From Pseudomonas guariconensis (lineage in GTDB: Bacteria > Pseudomonadota > Gammaproteobacteria > Pseudomonadales > Pseudomonadaceae), in NCBI RefSeq assembly GCF_900102675.1, contig NZ_FMYX01000006.1:62001-126000 (forward strand): a DNA stretch of 64,000 bases. Reading direction: 5' to 3'. How positions within the stretch are numbered: position 1 is the first letter of the stretch; each line of letters starts with the position of its first letter. Below, piece after piece: positions 17,984-27,021 of the stretch. The position numbers were made by a program, and so were the translations under genes. A model generated the notes under the pieces. The model ran no database searches. It saw nothing but the letters and a program-made list of their open reading frames with translations, and was not told where the DNA came from.

Positions 17984-18108
17984 AACAGGAACACTCCACT
18001 GACGCCGAACAAGCGCCGGCGTTGATTACCCAAGAAGATGCTGGCCATTGTGAGGAAATGCCCTGTATAAGAAAAACAAATAAAGCTGATCTGGCATTAG
18101 AGAAATAG

Positions 18109-18999
18109 ATGTTCGACTACAAGCTGCTTGCCGCCCTCGCTGCCGTCATCGAACAAGGCGGTTTCGAACGTGCTGCTCAAGTTCTGGGCCTGTCGCAATC
18201 GGCCATTTCCCATCGCATCAAGCTGCTCGAGGCGCGGGTCGGCCAGCCGGTGCTGGTGCGGGCCACGCCACCGAGCCCCACCGAGGTGGGGCGACAGTTG
18301 CTCAACCATGTGCAGCAGGTGCGTCTGCTTGAGCGTGACCTGCAGCGCCAGGTCCCGGCGCTGGACGAGGAAGGCCTGCCCGAGCGCCTGCGTATCGCCC
18401 TCAACGCCGACAGCCTGGCGACCTGGTGGGCGGGTGCGGTGGGGGATTTCTGCGCGGGGCAGCAGGTGTTGCTCGATCTGGTAGTCGAAGACCAGGAGGT
18501 CGGCCTCAAGCGCATGCGTGCCGGCGAAGTGGCGGCGTGCCTGTGTGGCAGCGAGCGGCCGGTGGCCGGCGCGCGCAGCGTGTTGCTGGGGGCCATGCGT
18601 TACCGGGCATTGGCCAGCCCCGCGTTCATGGCCCGGCACTTTGCCCAGGGGTTCGAGGCCCGGCGCCTGGCGCGGATCCCGGCAGTGGTGTACGGCCCGG
18701 ATGATTTCCTGCAACACCGCTACCTGGCTTCGTTGGGCATCGAGGGCAGTTTCCTGTATCACCTGTGCCCTTCGTCCGAAGGGTTTCTGCGCATGACCGA
18801 GGCCGGTGTGGGGTGGGGGTTGGTGCCGGAATTGCAGGCCCGCGAACAACTGGCCAGCGGCCAATTGGTGGAAATCTGCACCGATACCCCCATCGACGTG
18901 CCGTTGTACTGGCATCATTGGCGCAATGGCGGGCAGTTGCTCGCTCAGCTGACCGAGCACCTGCGCCATACGGCGTCGAGCTGGCTGGTGCCCTTGTAG
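18109..18999 (+). CDS. argP: LysR-type regulator ArgP (IciA)
   Basis: A 296-residue LysR-family activator. The HTH lies at about residues 3-60 (LAALAAVIEQGGFERAAQVLGLSQ, SAISHRIKLLEARVGQPVLVR), followed by a periplasmic-binding-fold effector domain. ArgP senses lysine/arginine and activates argO (known). It is divergent from the LysE-type exporter, and the shared 125-bp gap should contain its operator. Confidence 0.92.
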   Translation: MFDYKLLAALAAVIEQGGFERAAQVLGLSQSAISHRIKLLEARVGQPVLVRATPPSPTEVGRQLLNHVQQVRLLERDLQRQVPALDEEGLPERLRIALNADSLATWWAGAVGDFCAGQQVLLDLVVEDQEVGLKRMRAGEVAACLCGSERPVAGARSVLLGAMRYRALASPAFMARHFAQGFEARRLARIPAVVYGPDDFLQHRYLASLGIEGSFLYHLCPSSEGFLRMTEAGVGWGLVPELQAREQLASGQLVEICTDTPIDVPLYWHHWRNGGQLLAQLTEHLRHTASSWLVPL

Positions 19000-19048
19000 G
19001 CGCGGACGGCGTCAGCTGCATCTGTAATTTGGCAAGGCGGAGTGTTAC

Positions 19049-20044
19049 ATGCGAATTCTGGTCACCGGTGCGAGCGGCTTCATCGGCGGGCGCTTTGCGC
19101 GCTTTGCCTTGGAGCAGGGCCTGGAGGTGCGGGTCAATGGCCGGCGCGCCGAGGGCGTTGAGCATCTGGTCAAGCGCGGCGCCCAGTTCATTTCTGGCGA
19201 CCTAGGCGATGCCGAGCTGGCCCGGCGGCTCTGTCAGGGTGTCGACGCGGTGGTCCATTGCGCTGGCGCCACCGGCCACTGGGGTCGCTATCAGGATTTT
19301 CACCAGGGTAACGTGGTGGTCACCGAGAACGTGGTGGAAGGCTGCTTGAAGGAGCACGTGCGGCGCCTGGTGTACCTGTCGTCGCCGTCGCTGTACTTCA
19401 ATGGCTCCTCGCGTCTTGATATCCGCGAGGAGCCATTACCTCGGCGATTTCATGACCTTCAGGCGTCGACCAAGCGCCTGGCCGAACAGAAGGTCTTCGG
19501 CGCCCAGGAGTTCGGCCTGGAAGTGCTGGCCCTGCGACCGCAACGGGTCACCGGCGCGGGCGATGCCGGTTTCTTCCCAAGGCTCATGCAGCTGCAGCGC
19601 AAGCGCCGCCTGGCCATCATCGGCAATGGCCTTAACAAGGCCGATTTCACCAGTGTGCACAACCTTAACGAAGCCCTGCTCAGCGCTCTGTTCGCCGATG
19701 AGCAGGCGCTTGGCCAGGCCTACAACATCAGCAACGGCCAACCGTTGCCGCTGTGGGATGTGATCAATTACGTGATGCGCCAGATGCAGCTGCCCCAGGT
19801 TACCCGCTACCGTGGCTATGGCCTGGCCTACAGCCTGGGCGCGTTGAACGAGGCCGCCTGCCTGCTGTGGCCAGGCCGTCCACAACCGACCCTGTCGCGC
19901 CTCGGGGCGCAGATGATGAGCAGGGATTTCACTTTGGATATCAGCCGCGCGCGGCAACATCTGGACTACCGGCCCAAGGTCAGCCTGTGGACCGCGCTGG
20001 ATGAATTCTGCGCCTGGTGGAAGAACGTGCCCGGCCAACAATGA
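19049..20044 (+). CDS. NAD-dependent epimerase/dehydratase-like SDR lacking the catalytic Tyr
   Basis: A 331-residue extended SDR of the 3-beta-HSD/epimerase type. An N-terminal Rossmann glycine loop VTGASGFIGGRFA is clear, and VVHCAGATGHWG and YLSSPSLYF follow. The usual YxxxK catalytic pair aligns with QASTK (Q138, K142), so the proton-donor Tyr is Gln. The CAG codon is two or more changes away from a Tyr codon, so this is not a simple base error. It could bind NAD(P) without normal catalysis, or use another residue. It lies downstream of argP and 88 bp before the coiled-coil protein; function unknown. Confidence 0.85.
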   Translation: MRILVTGASGFIGGRFARFALEQGLEVRVNGRRAEGVEHLVKRGAQFISGDLGDAELARRLCQGVDAVVHCAGATGHWGRYQDFHQGNVVVTENVVEGCLKEHVRRLVYLSSPSLYFNGSSRLDIREEPLPRRFHDLQASTKRLAEQKVFGAQEFGLEVLALRPQRVTGAGDAGFFPRLMQLQRKRRLAIIGNGLNKADFTSVHNLNEALLSALFADEQALGQAYNISNGQPLPLWDVINYVMRQMQLPQVTRYRGYGLAYSLGALNEAACLLWPGRPQPTLSRLGAQMMSRDFTLDISRARQHLDYRPKVSLWTALDEFCAWWKNVPGQQ

Positions 20045-20131
20045 ACCCCGGCCGAGGATAATGGTCATCAGTGCGCCGCTCTGGCGGTTTATACTCATGC
20101 CTCTTTGCTATTACTGTGGTTGAAAGCCTCC

Positions 20132-20956
20132 ATGCGTAACGACCCCCTCGACGATTTCGACGATGTGCCGACCCTGCGTGCCGGTACTCCGGATGATGAT
20201 GAACTGCTCCCGGCGCACGTGGCACGGAGCCGGCGCAAGGCCGCGCGTCCGGCCAGCACGGGCCCGCTGTGGGCGCTGCTGGGGGCCTCGGTCATCGCCC
20301 TGGCGGGCCTGGGATGGTGGAGCTTCCAACAGATCTCGCTGATGGAGCAGCAGTTGGTAGCGACCCAGGAGAGCTTCGCCCGGATCAGCGAAGAAGCCGC
20401 GGGGCGACTTCAGGCGATCAGCGGCAAAGTCGAGGCCAGCGAGTCCAGTGTCAACACCGGTAGCGAGGCCTTGAAGCTGCAGATCCGCCAGTTGAAGGCG
20501 AGCTTGGCCGAGCAGAGCAAGCAGCAGCAGGGTGTGGCGGGCCAGGCGGGGGATCTGGGCAAGCGTCTGGAGCAGGTCTTGGCCGATACCCGTGCACAGC
20601 AAAAAGCGGTGACAGAATTGCAGAGCCAGTTGCAGGCGCAGCTCAAGGCGGTCAATGGTGAGTTGGCCGCGCTCAAGTCCGGCCAGCTCGATGGCGGCAA
20701 GCTCGACGGCCAGATCAAGAGCCTGAGCAGCGAAGTGGCGAGCCTGAAGAAACAGGGTAATCCCAGTGCGGCGATCGAGAGCCTGGAGCAGGATGTGCTG
20801 GTGCTCAAGAGTCAGATCGACAACCGCCCGGCACCTAGCGCTGGTGGGGCTTCGGTGCAGGAGTTCGATGCCTTCCGCAGCCAGGTGACCCGCAACCTCA
20901 ATACCTTGCAGAGCCAGATCCAGAACCTGCAACAGCAGATCAACGCCCGGCCTTGA
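20132..20956 (+). CDS. Membrane-anchored coiled-coil protein of unknown function
   Basis: A 274-residue protein. An acidic cytosolic N-terminus (DDFDDVPTLRAGTPDDDELL) and an Arg/Lys patch precede one TM segment at about residues 45-67. The rest is a long predicted coiled coil rich in Gln, Ala, Leu and Lys (LRQLKASLAEQSKQQQ, SLSSEVASLKKQ). The layout suggests a bitopic inner-membrane protein with a periplasmic coiled-coil domain. ATG 20132 is preferred (MRNDPLDDF); an extension to 20105 lacks support. A conserved gene of the same kind occupies this position in other pseudomonads. Confidence 0.8.
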   Translation: MRNDPLDDFDDVPTLRAGTPDDDELLPAHVARSRRKAARPASTGPLWALLGASVIALAGLGWWSFQQISLMEQQLVATQESFARISEEAAGRLQAISGKVEASESSVNTGSEALKLQIRQLKASLAEQSKQQQGVAGQAGDLGKRLEQVLADTRAQQKAVTELQSQLQAQLKAVNGELAALKSGQLDGGKLDGQIKSLSSEVASLKKQGNPSAAIESLEQDVLVLKSQIDNRPAPSAGGASVQEFDAFRSQVTRNLNTLQSQIQNLQQQINARP

Positions 20957-20970
20957 ATCTACTGAGCTGT

Positions 20971-21017
20971 GTTCGCGGGTGAACCCGCTCCCACAAGGCT
21001 TGTAGGAGCGGATTTAC
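20971..21017. repeat. REP pair
   Basis: TTCGCGGGTGAACCCGCTCC is followed by an inverted, diverged partner TAGGAGCGGATTTACG. It lies between two convergent genes. Confidence 0.85.
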
Positions 21018-21019
21018 GA

Positions 21020-22069
21020 TCACATCCGCGGATAGTCGATGTAGCCCACCGGCCCTTTGGCGTAGAAGGTCTCCGGGCGCGGCTCGTTCAGCGGCGCATC
21101 GGCGGCCAGACGGGCGGGCAGGTCGGGGTTGGCGATGAATGGGATGCCAAAGGCCACCGCGTCGGCTTTGCCGCTGGCCAGCGCCGCGTTGGCACTGGCT
21201 TTGTCGAAGCGCTCATTGACGATGTACGGGCCACCGAAGGCTTCCTTGATCAGCGGGCCGATGCTGTCGTCGGCTTCTTTCTCCCGCGAGCAGATGAATG
21301 CGATGCCGCGCTTGCCCAGCTCCCGAGCGACATAGCTGAAGGTCTCGGCACGGTCGGCATCGCCCATGTCATGGGCGTCGGCCCGTGGTGCCAAGTGCAC
21401 GCCTACACGATTGGCGCCCCACACCTCGATCGCCGCGTCGGTCACCTCCAGCAGCAGACGAGCACGGTTTTCCAGGGAGCCGCCGTAACGGTCGGTGCGC
21501 TGGTTGGTGCTGCTTTGCAGGAATTGATCGAGCAGGTAGCCGTTGGCCCCGTGGATCTCTACGCCATCGAAGCCGGCCGCCTTGGCATTTTCGGCACCGG
21601 TGCGGTAGGCCTCGACGATGTCGGCGATTTCTTCGGTCTCAAGGGCTCGTGGCGTCGGGTACTCGGTGATCGGACGGATCAAGCTGACGTGGCCCTTGGG
21701 CTGGATCGCGCTCGGGGCCACCGGCAGTTCGCCGTTGAGGTACTGGGTGTGGGAGATGCGCCCGACGTGCCACAGCTGCAGGAAGATGCGCCCACCAGCC
21801 CCGTGCACGGCCTTGGTGACGTTGGTCCAGCCGCGCACCTGTTCGTCCGACCAGATGCCGGGAGTGTCAGGGTAGCCAACGCCCATGGGGGTCACCGAGG
21901 TGGCCTCGCTGAGGATCAGTCCGGCGCTGGCGCGTTGCACGTAGTACTCGGCCATCAATGCGTTGGGCACTCGACCTTCGTCGGCGCGGCAACGGGTCAA
22001 TGGGGCCATGATGATGCGGTTGGGCAGTTGCAGGTCGCCCAGTGTGATCGGATCGAAGAGCGTGGTCAT
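21020..22069 (-). CDS. xenB: Xenobiotic reductase XenB (old yellow enzyme family)
   Basis: A 349-residue FMN-dependent alkene/nitro-ester reductase with a TIM-barrel fold. It starts MTTLFDPITLGDLQLPNRI and contains MAPLTRCRADEGRVPNALM, the HxxN pair in DGVEIHGANGYLLDQF, and RYGGSLENRARLLLE. XenB reduces activated alkenes and nitroaromatics with NADPH (known). It is the third gene of a pyeR-pyeM-xenB operon, 19 bp after the transporter, an order shared with P. aeruginosa. Confidence 0.95.
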   Translation of the reverse strand: MTTLFDPITLGDLQLPNRIIMAPLTRCRADEGRVPNALMAEYYVQRASAGLILSEATSVTPMGVGYPDTPGIWSDEQVRGWTNVTKAVHGAGGRIFLQLWHVGRISHTQYLNGELPVAPSAIQPKGHVSLIRPITEYPTPRALETEEIADIVEAYRTGAENAKAAGFDGVEIHGANGYLLDQFLQSSTNQRTDRYGGSLENRARLLLEVTDAAIEVWGANRVGVHLAPRADAHDMGDADRAETFSYVARELGKRGIAFICSREKEADDSIGPLIKEAFGGPYIVNERFDKASANAALASGKADAVAFGIPFIANPDLPARLAADAPLNEPRPETFYAKGPVGYIDYPRM

Positions 22070-22088
22070 TGGCGTAGCCTCGCGAGGG

Positions 22089-23258
22089 TCAGTTGGAAGC
22101 GGTGGCCAGTTCGGCGTTGCCGCCGCGCTGGTGGAAGGTAATCAAGGTGACGATCAGCGCCAGGATCGCCAGGGCAGCCGCGGCCAAGGGCACGCGGGTC
22201 AGGCCGAAGCCGTGGGCGATGACACTGCCGCCGACCCAGGCGCCCAGGGCATTGCCCAGGTTGAAGGCACCGATGTTCAGGGTCGACACCAGGTTGGGTG
22301 CGGCCTTGCCGTAAGTCACCACGTTGACCTGCAGGGCAGGCACGGCGGCAAAGGCGGCGGTGGCCCAGAGGAACAAAGTGATCTCGGCAGGTACCAGGGC
22401 CGTGCTGGTCCAGCTCAACGCCGTGGACACCACTGCCATGGCGGCGAACACACCCACCAGAGTCGCCCCCAGGCGGCGGTCGGCGAGCTTGCCGCCGAGG
22501 ATGTTGCCCACGGTCAGGCCCAGGCCGATCAACAGCAAGGTCCAGGTGACGCCACGTGGCGATACGCCGGTGACGTCGCCGAGCAGGGGGGCGACGTAGG
22601 TGAACAGGGCGAACATCGAGGCCGAGAACAGCACGGTCATGCTTAGCGACAGCCAGATGCCGGCCCCCTTGAGGGCGCCCAGTTCGGCGCGCATGTCGAC
22701 TTTCTCTTCCTGGCGCTGCAGCGGCAGGTAGCGCACCAGGCCGATCAGTGCGATCACGCCGATGGCGGTCACCGCCCAGAAGGTCGAGCGCCAGCCAGCG
22801 GCCTGGCCCAGCGCAGTCCCCAAGGGCACGCCGAGCACGTTGGCCAGGGTCAAGCCGGTGAACATCAGGGCCACGGCCGAGGCGCGGCGGTTGGCCGGTA
22901 CCAGGCTTGCCGCCACCACCGAGCCGATGCCGAAGAAGGCGCCATGGCACAGGGCGGTCACCACGCGGGCGAACATCAAAAGGTCATAGTCCGCGGCCAC
23001 CGCGCAGAGCAGGTTGCCGACGATGAACACGCCCATCAGCGTCACCAGCGCGGCCTTGCGCGGCAGACGCGCAGTGGCCAGGGCCATGAACGGTGCGCCG
23101 ATGGCCACCCCCAGGGCGTAGCCGGTCACCAGCCAGCCGGCACCGGGGATGGTCACCCCCAGGTCCTGCGCCACATCGGGCAGCAGGCCCATGATGACGA
23201 ATTCGGTGGTGCCGATGGCGAAGGCGCTGAGCGCCAGGATCATCAGGGAAAGAGGCAT
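22089..23258 (-). CDS. pyeM: MFS transporter PyeM
   Basis: A 389-residue major facilitator of the drug:H+ antiporter (Ycf/AraJ-like) group with about 12 TM segments. It starts MPLSLMILALSAFAIGTTEFVIMGLLP, the TTEFVIMGLLP motif being typical of AraJ/YdhP-type exporters. It is middle gene of the pyeR-pyeM-xenB operon, 13 bp after pyeR. Efflux of a substrate or product of XenB is a reasonable inference; the real substrate is unknown. Confidence 0.92.
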   Translation of the reverse strand: MPLSLMILALSAFAIGTTEFVIMGLLPDVAQDLGVTIPGAGWLVTGYALGVAIGAPFMALATARLPRKAALVTLMGVFIVGNLLCAVAADYDLLMFARVVTALCHGAFFGIGSVVAASLVPANRRASAVALMFTGLTLANVLGVPLGTALGQAAGWRSTFWAVTAIGVIALIGLVRYLPLQRQEEKVDMRAELGALKGAGIWLSLSMTVLFSASMFALFTYVAPLLGDVTGVSPRGVTWTLLLIGLGLTVGNILGGKLADRRLGATLVGVFAAMAVVSTALSWTSTALVPAEITLFLWATAAFAAVPALQVNVVTYGKAAPNLVSTLNIGAFNLGNALGAWVGGSVIAHGFGLTRVPLAAAALAILALIVTLITFHQRGGNAELATASN

Positions 23259-23271
23259 TGCAAGGTCCTTG

Positions 23272-23586
23272 TCAGAGCTCTTGGCTCATCTGCTGGAGGA
23301 ACGCCTGGATGGTGTCCTCGTTGCGTTTGAAGAAGTGCCACTGGCCGATCTTCTGGCTGCTGATGAGGCCCGCGCGCTGCAAGGTGGCCAGGTGGGCGGA
23401 GACGGTCGACTGCGACAGGCCGCAGCGTTGGTCGATTTGCCCGGCACAGACGCCGTATTCGGTGCTGTGCTGCTGGTCGGGGAACTGCGCAGCCGGGTCC
23501 TTGAGCCAGGTGAGGATTTCTCGCCTTACCGGGTGGGAGAGGGCTTTTATTATTTCGTCGAGATCAAGAGGCATGGTGGGACTCAT
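23272..23586 (-). CDS. pyeR: ArsR-family repressor PyeR
   Basis: A 104-residue winged-helix regulator (100 if started at ATG 23574). Recognition helix region CGLSQSTVSAHLATLQRAGLI, preceded by ALSHPVRREILTWL. It has no obvious metal-binding ELCVCDL motif, so it is not a classical ArsR metal sensor. PyeR of P. aeruginosa represses its own operon (known). The upstream region contains three copies of a TATNTCGCG motif. Neither start has a good ribosome site; I chose the longer one, MSPTMPLDLDE. Confidence 0.88.
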   Translation of the reverse strand: MSPTMPLDLDEIIKALSHPVRREILTWLKDPAAQFPDQQHSTEYGVCAGQIDQRCGLSQSTVSAHLATLQRAGLISSQKIGQWHFFKRNEDTIQAFLQQMSQEL

Positions 23587-23597
23587 GGTGTGTAGCG

Positions 23598-23692
23598 TTA
23601 TATCGCGATGAGGCGAAATATAAATCGGTATTTCGCGATATACAAATATGAAGAGGTTCTTAGCTGAGCGCGAATCGCTATATCGCGTTATA
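23598..23692. promoter_or_regulatory. Cluster of three operator-like motifs between pyeR and acpH
   Basis: Three similar near-palindromes share TATNTCGCG: 23598-23611 (TTATATCGCGATGA), 23627-23643 (GGTATTTCGCGATATAC) and 23677-23692 (GCTATATCGCGTTATA). The spacing is about 30-50 bp and the region is AT-rich compared with its surroundings. The most likely ligand is PyeR. The third copy is only 35 bp from acpH, which might therefore be co-regulated. Confidence 0.65.
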
Positions 23693-23727
23693 ACGATATG
23701 GTTCCCGTGAGTGCTAGACTGGGCGCC

Positions 23728-24300
23728 ATGAACTACCTCGCACACCTGCATCTGGGCGGCCGAGAGCCGCAACAACTGCTCGGCAGCCTGTATGGCGATT
23801 TCGTCAAAGGTTCGCTGCAAGGGCGCTTCCCGCCGGCCCTCGAGGCTTCGATTCGTCTGCACCGCCATATCGACAGCTACACCGACAGCCACCCGCTGGT
23901 ACTGGCGGCGCTGGCGCGCTTTCCCCGTGAGCGGCGGCGTTTTGCCGGGATCGTCCTGGATGTGTTTTTCGACCACTGCCTGGCGCGGCACTGGGACGAT
24001 TACGCCGCACAGCCGCTGAGCGCCTTCACCGGAGACTTCTACCGCGTACTGCTCGCCGAGCCGGCACTGCCCGGGCGGCTGGCGCATATCGCCCCGTTCA
24101 TGGCCGCAGACGACTGGCTGGGCGCCTATGGCGATTTCGACACGCTGGAGCAGGTGTTTCGCGGTATCGCCCGGCGGTTGTCACGGCCGGAAGGCATGGA
24201 CGGGGTGATGGGGGAGTTGGAGGTGTTGTACGAGCCGTTGTTGGCGGATTTTCGCGAGTTCTATCCGCAGTTGCAGGCTTTTGCGCTGGCGAGTCGATGA
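23728..24300 (+). CDS. acpH: ACP phosphodiesterase family protein (AcpH-like)
   Basis: A 190-residue protein with the family start MNYLAHLHLGG and the metal-dependent hydrolase motifs LLGSLYGDFVKG, HRHIDSYTDSH and VLDVFFDHCLARHW. AcpH removes 4-phosphopantetheine from acyl carrier protein (known in E. coli); the pseudomonad form is assumed similar. ATG 23728 lacks a strong ribosome site, and a -10-like TAGACT lies just eight bases upstream of it, so a very short or absent leader is possible. Divergent from pyeR. Confidence 0.85.
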   Translation: MNYLAHLHLGGREPQQLLGSLYGDFVKGSLQGRFPPALEASIRLHRHIDSYTDSHPLVLAALARFPRERRRFAGIVLDVFFDHCLARHWDDYAAQPLSAFTGDFYRVLLAEPALPGRLAHIAPFMAADDWLGAYGDFDTLEQVFRGIARRLSRPEGMDGVMGELEVLYEPLLADFREFYPQLQAFALASR

Positions 24301-24319
24301 ACCTTCATACGACCGTACG

Positions 24320-24394
24320 GGCCTTTTCGCGGGTAAACCCGCTCCCACAAGGCACCGCCACCCTTATCGGAGCGGGTTTACCCGCGAAAGGGCC
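24320..24394. repeat. REP pair (BIME) between convergent acpH and olsA
   Basis: Two inverted REP units, 24320-24345 and 24369-24394, form a long near-perfect inverted repeat with core CGCGGGTAAACCCGCTCC. It would form a cruciform or a stable RNA hairpin between two convergent genes. Confidence 0.92.
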
Positions 24395-24413
24395 GATTGG
24401 ACCGCCACACGAC

Positions 24414-25202
24414 TCAGGCCGCCTTCGCTTGCCGTCGCGGCACCGCTTCCCACCCGTCGGCGCCATACAAGGCCAGCTGCACCGCCTGCTGCGCCTGGAA
24501 CGCCAGCACCGCCCGCTCCTTGCCTAGGCTGGGGATCGGCTCCAGCAGCTGGATGATCACTTCCCCGTGCGGCTGGCGGAACAAACGCATCAGGTGAGAC
24601 ACCAGGTCGTCATCGCCAATAAACGGCGCGATCGGGTCCGCTTGACCGTTGCGCAGGTACTGGATCGCCACCGGCTGCACCGGGGTGCCTTGGTCGATGG
24701 CGCCGGCCAGCAGCCGGCCATGGAAGGTACGCAGGGCGCGGCCGTTGGTGGTGGTGCCTTCCGGAAAGATCAGCAGCGGCCGTTGCTGGGCCAACTGCTC
24801 ACCGATCTGCTGAGACAGGCGCTGGCCGTCACCACCGCCACGGCGGATGAACAGGGTGCCGGCTTTTTCCGCCAGCCAACCGGCCAGCGGCCAGTGGCGC
24901 ACTTCGGCCTTGGACAGGAACGACAGCGGCGTGAGCATGCCAAGCAGGGGGATGTCGGTCCAGGACACATGGTTGCTGACCCACAGCATCGGCTGTAACG
25001 GTAAAGGGCCAATCACTCGGACCTCGAAGGGCAGGGCGGCGACCAGATACCGCATGAACAGGCATGTCCAGCGCTGGCGCCGTTGGCAGGAAGGCTTCAG
25101 GCCCAGGCGTTCTCCCAGGGTGATCGCGCTGGCCATGACGATGCCCAGTGCCAGCACCAGCAGCAGACGCGACAGGCGGGCGAATGCCCGCAATCCAGGC
25201 AT
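24414..25202 (-). CDS. olsA: Lyso-ornithine-lipid O-acyltransferase OlsA (PlsC family)
   Basis: A 262-residue membrane acyltransferase. TM segment at about 11-29, catalytic NHVSWTD (H78, D83, the HX4D motif), LFIRRGGG and FPEGTTT. It adds the second acyl chain to lyso-ornithine lipid (known for OlsA). Its ATG at 25202-25200 shares a base with the olsB stop (TGATG), so it is translationally coupled to olsB. The order olsB-olsA matches P. aeruginosa. Ornithine lipids are often made under phosphate limitation. Confidence 0.9.
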   Translation of the reverse strand: MPGLRAFARLSRLLLVLALGIVMASAITLGERLGLKPSCQRRQRWTCLFMRYLVAALPFEVRVIGPLPLQPMLWVSNHVSWTDIPLLGMLTPLSFLSKAEVRHWPLAGWLAEKAGTLFIRRGGGDGQRLSQQIGEQLAQQRPLLIFPEGTTTNGRALRTFHGRLLAGAIDQGTPVQPVAIQYLRNGQADPIAPFIGDDDLVSHLMRLFRQPHGEVIIQLLEPIPSLGKERAVLAFQAQQAVQLALYGADGWEAVPRRQAKAA

Positions 25203-25957
25203 CACACCGCCGCCTTGAAGTGGCGGGCGTAGCGCGGGCAGAGGTCGTCGCGCTTGAGCAGGATGAACACATCGGCGACCTGGAAATCCTCGTCCCAGCA
25301 CGGTTCGCCGCAGATCTTCGCGCCCAGGCGCATGTAAGCCTTGAGCAAGGGCGGCATTTCGGCGATGACGTTGTTCGGCAGGGCCAGGGTCGGCAGTGGT
25401 TTTTTCGGCTCGGCCCGCAGGTGCTCGGTGCACAGGTAGCGTTCGCGCAGGCGCTGCATGATGGCGTGGGCCTGCACGCCGCCGTCCTGCATGGGAATGC
25501 TGGCGCACCCCATCAAGTAGTTGTAGCGGCCTTCGTTGAGCACTTCGGCGAGCTCGCCCCAGAGCACGGCAATGGTGCCGCCATTGCGATAGGCCGGGTC
25601 GACGCAGGTACGGCCCAGCTCCAGGATCGGCCCCTGCAGTTCCAGCAGGCCGTGCAGGCTGAACTCTTCTTCGCTGTAGAAGCGTCCCAGGCTGCTGGCG
25701 GCCTGGTGGTCGAGCAGACGGGTAGTGGCGACCAGTTGGCCGGTGGCCAGGTCACGCACGCCGATGTGGCGACAATGGATGTCGTAGTCGTCCATGTCCA
25801 GGCCCAGTTCCGCGCCCTTGAGCTTGGCCTGGAATTCGGCGCTGAACACTTTGAAGCGCAGGGCCTGTGCTTCCTGAAGCGCCGTGGCGCCGACCAGGCG
25901 TTCGGCTTGCAGACGGCGTTCAGTGCTGGTGTCGCCAGAGCGTGCGGTCCGAGTCAT
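25202..25957 (-). CDS. olsB: Ornithine N-acyltransferase OlsB
   Basis: A 251-residue GNAT-fold, autoinducer-synthase-like acyltransferase that attaches a 3-hydroxyacyl chain from acyl-ACP to ornithine (known for OlsB). Motifs include [30 protein letters not shown] and [15 protein letters not shown] 25957 follows GGAG seven bases upstream; the in-frame extension to 26071 has no site. First gene of the olsBA unit. The promoter must lie in 25958-26091, which it shares with the divergent acyl-CoA-dehydrogenase-like gene. Confidence 0.92.
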   Translation of the reverse strand: MTRTARSGDTSTERRLQAERLVGATALQEAQALRFKVFSAEFQAKLKGAELGLDMDDYDIHCRHIGVRDLATGQLVATTRLLDHQAASSLGRFYSEEEFSLHGLLELQGPILELGRTCVDPAYRNGGTIAVLWGELAEVLNEGRYNYLMGCASIPMQDGGVQAHAIMQRLRERYLCTEHLRAEPKKPLPTLALPNNVIAEMPPLLKAYMRLGAKICGEPCWDEDFQVADVFILLKRDDLCPRYARHFKAAV

Positions 25958-26091
25958 TGCGAGTCTCCATGAGCCAGCCAAGGGTTGCGGCCGGTCGACT
26001 TTGTTGTGCAAAGTCAGCCTAGGTACGCGCGGTGTCACCCCCGTGAAGCTTTGGTGATGCTTGCGTGACAACCCCTGACGAGGAGCCTGAG

Positions 26092-26979
26092 ATGCCCTGG
26101 TTGCAACGAGTCAACGACCCCTACCGCCAGCCCGAGGCCCAAAGCCTGGGTGAAGGCTACGCCGCCCTGCTCGAGCGTCTCGGGCCAGTCTCGCCCTTCG
26201 AGCTGGCGGTGCTCGGTGGGCGGGCGATGGCGACGCCGGGGCTGGCTTTTCTAGTCGGTTACCAAGCGGCCCTGCGTGTGCTCTGGCCCAGTGCCCCAGC
26301 CAGCCTGGGTGCCTTGTGTGCCACCGAGCGGCGCAGCGTGCGGCCGGCGGACATGCAGACCCGCCTGGAGAACCTGCGCCTGACCGGCAGCAAGGATTTC
26401 GTCACCGCCGGGCTGGACGCCGAATGGCTGCTGGTGGCGGCGCGCAGCGAGGCTGATGGCGAGAAGCCTCGACTGCAACTGGCGGTGGTCTATCCGGGTG
26501 AGGCAGGGGTGACGCTGGAGGCCTTGCCCACCTTGCCGTTGATGCCCGAAGTCGGCCATGCGCGCCTGCAGTTGCACCAGGCCGCCTGCGAACGGCTCGC
26601 CGGTGATGGTTGGGATGCCTACGTCAAACCCTTCCGCTCGTTGGAAGACCTCTACGTGCTCGCCGCGCTGGTGGCCTGGCTGTATGGCGTCGGTCAGGAA
26701 AGTGCCTGGCCCCAGGACCTGCGGCTGCGTTTACTGGGCCTGCTGGGTGGATGCGCCGAGGGCAGCCGACAGTCCGCCGACAGCGCCGCCTGCCACTTGC
26801 TGCTGGGCGGTCTGTTCGCCCAGTTTCATGCGCTGCGCGAGACGATCGACAAAGCCCTGGCGGGCGGGCCGCCTCACTGGATGCAGTTGTGGCAGCGCGA
26901 TCAGGGCGTGCTGGCGCTGGCCACGGCGGCGCGGGAGAAGCGCCTGCACAAGGCCTGGGCCGCTGTCGGATTGTCATGA
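26092..26979 (+). CDS. Short acyl-CoA-dehydrogenase-like protein
   Basis: A 295-residue protein, well short of the roughly 380 residues of a full acyl-CoA dehydrogenase. The middle part ([25 protein letters not shown]) resembles the beta-domain of acyl-CoA dehydrogenases, where a KxFVTaG motif is typical. The N-terminal helical domain looks abbreviated and the C-terminal four-helix region is diverged. I cannot identify a catalytic Glu. ATG 26092 has a strong GAGGAG site. It is divergent from olsB and may be a degenerate or repurposed family member; activity is not established. Confidence 0.75.
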   Translation: MPWLQRVNDPYRQPEAQSLGEGYAALLERLGPVSPFELAVLGGRAMATPGLAFLVGYQAALRVLWPSAPASLGALCATERRSVRPADMQTRLENLRLTGSKDFVTAGLDAEWLLVAARSEADGEKPRLQLAVVYPGEAGVTLEALPTLPLMPEVGHARLQLHQAACERLAGDGWDAYVKPFRSLEDLYVLAALVAWLYGVGQESAWPQDLRLRLLGLLGGCAEGSRQSADSAACHLLLGGLFAQFHALRETIDKALAGGPPHWMQLWQRDQGVLALATAAREKRLHKAWAAVGLS

Positions 26980-27021
26980 AACCCTGGCAGGCTCGCCCGT
27001 TCAGCCACGTGAGGGGCGGCC

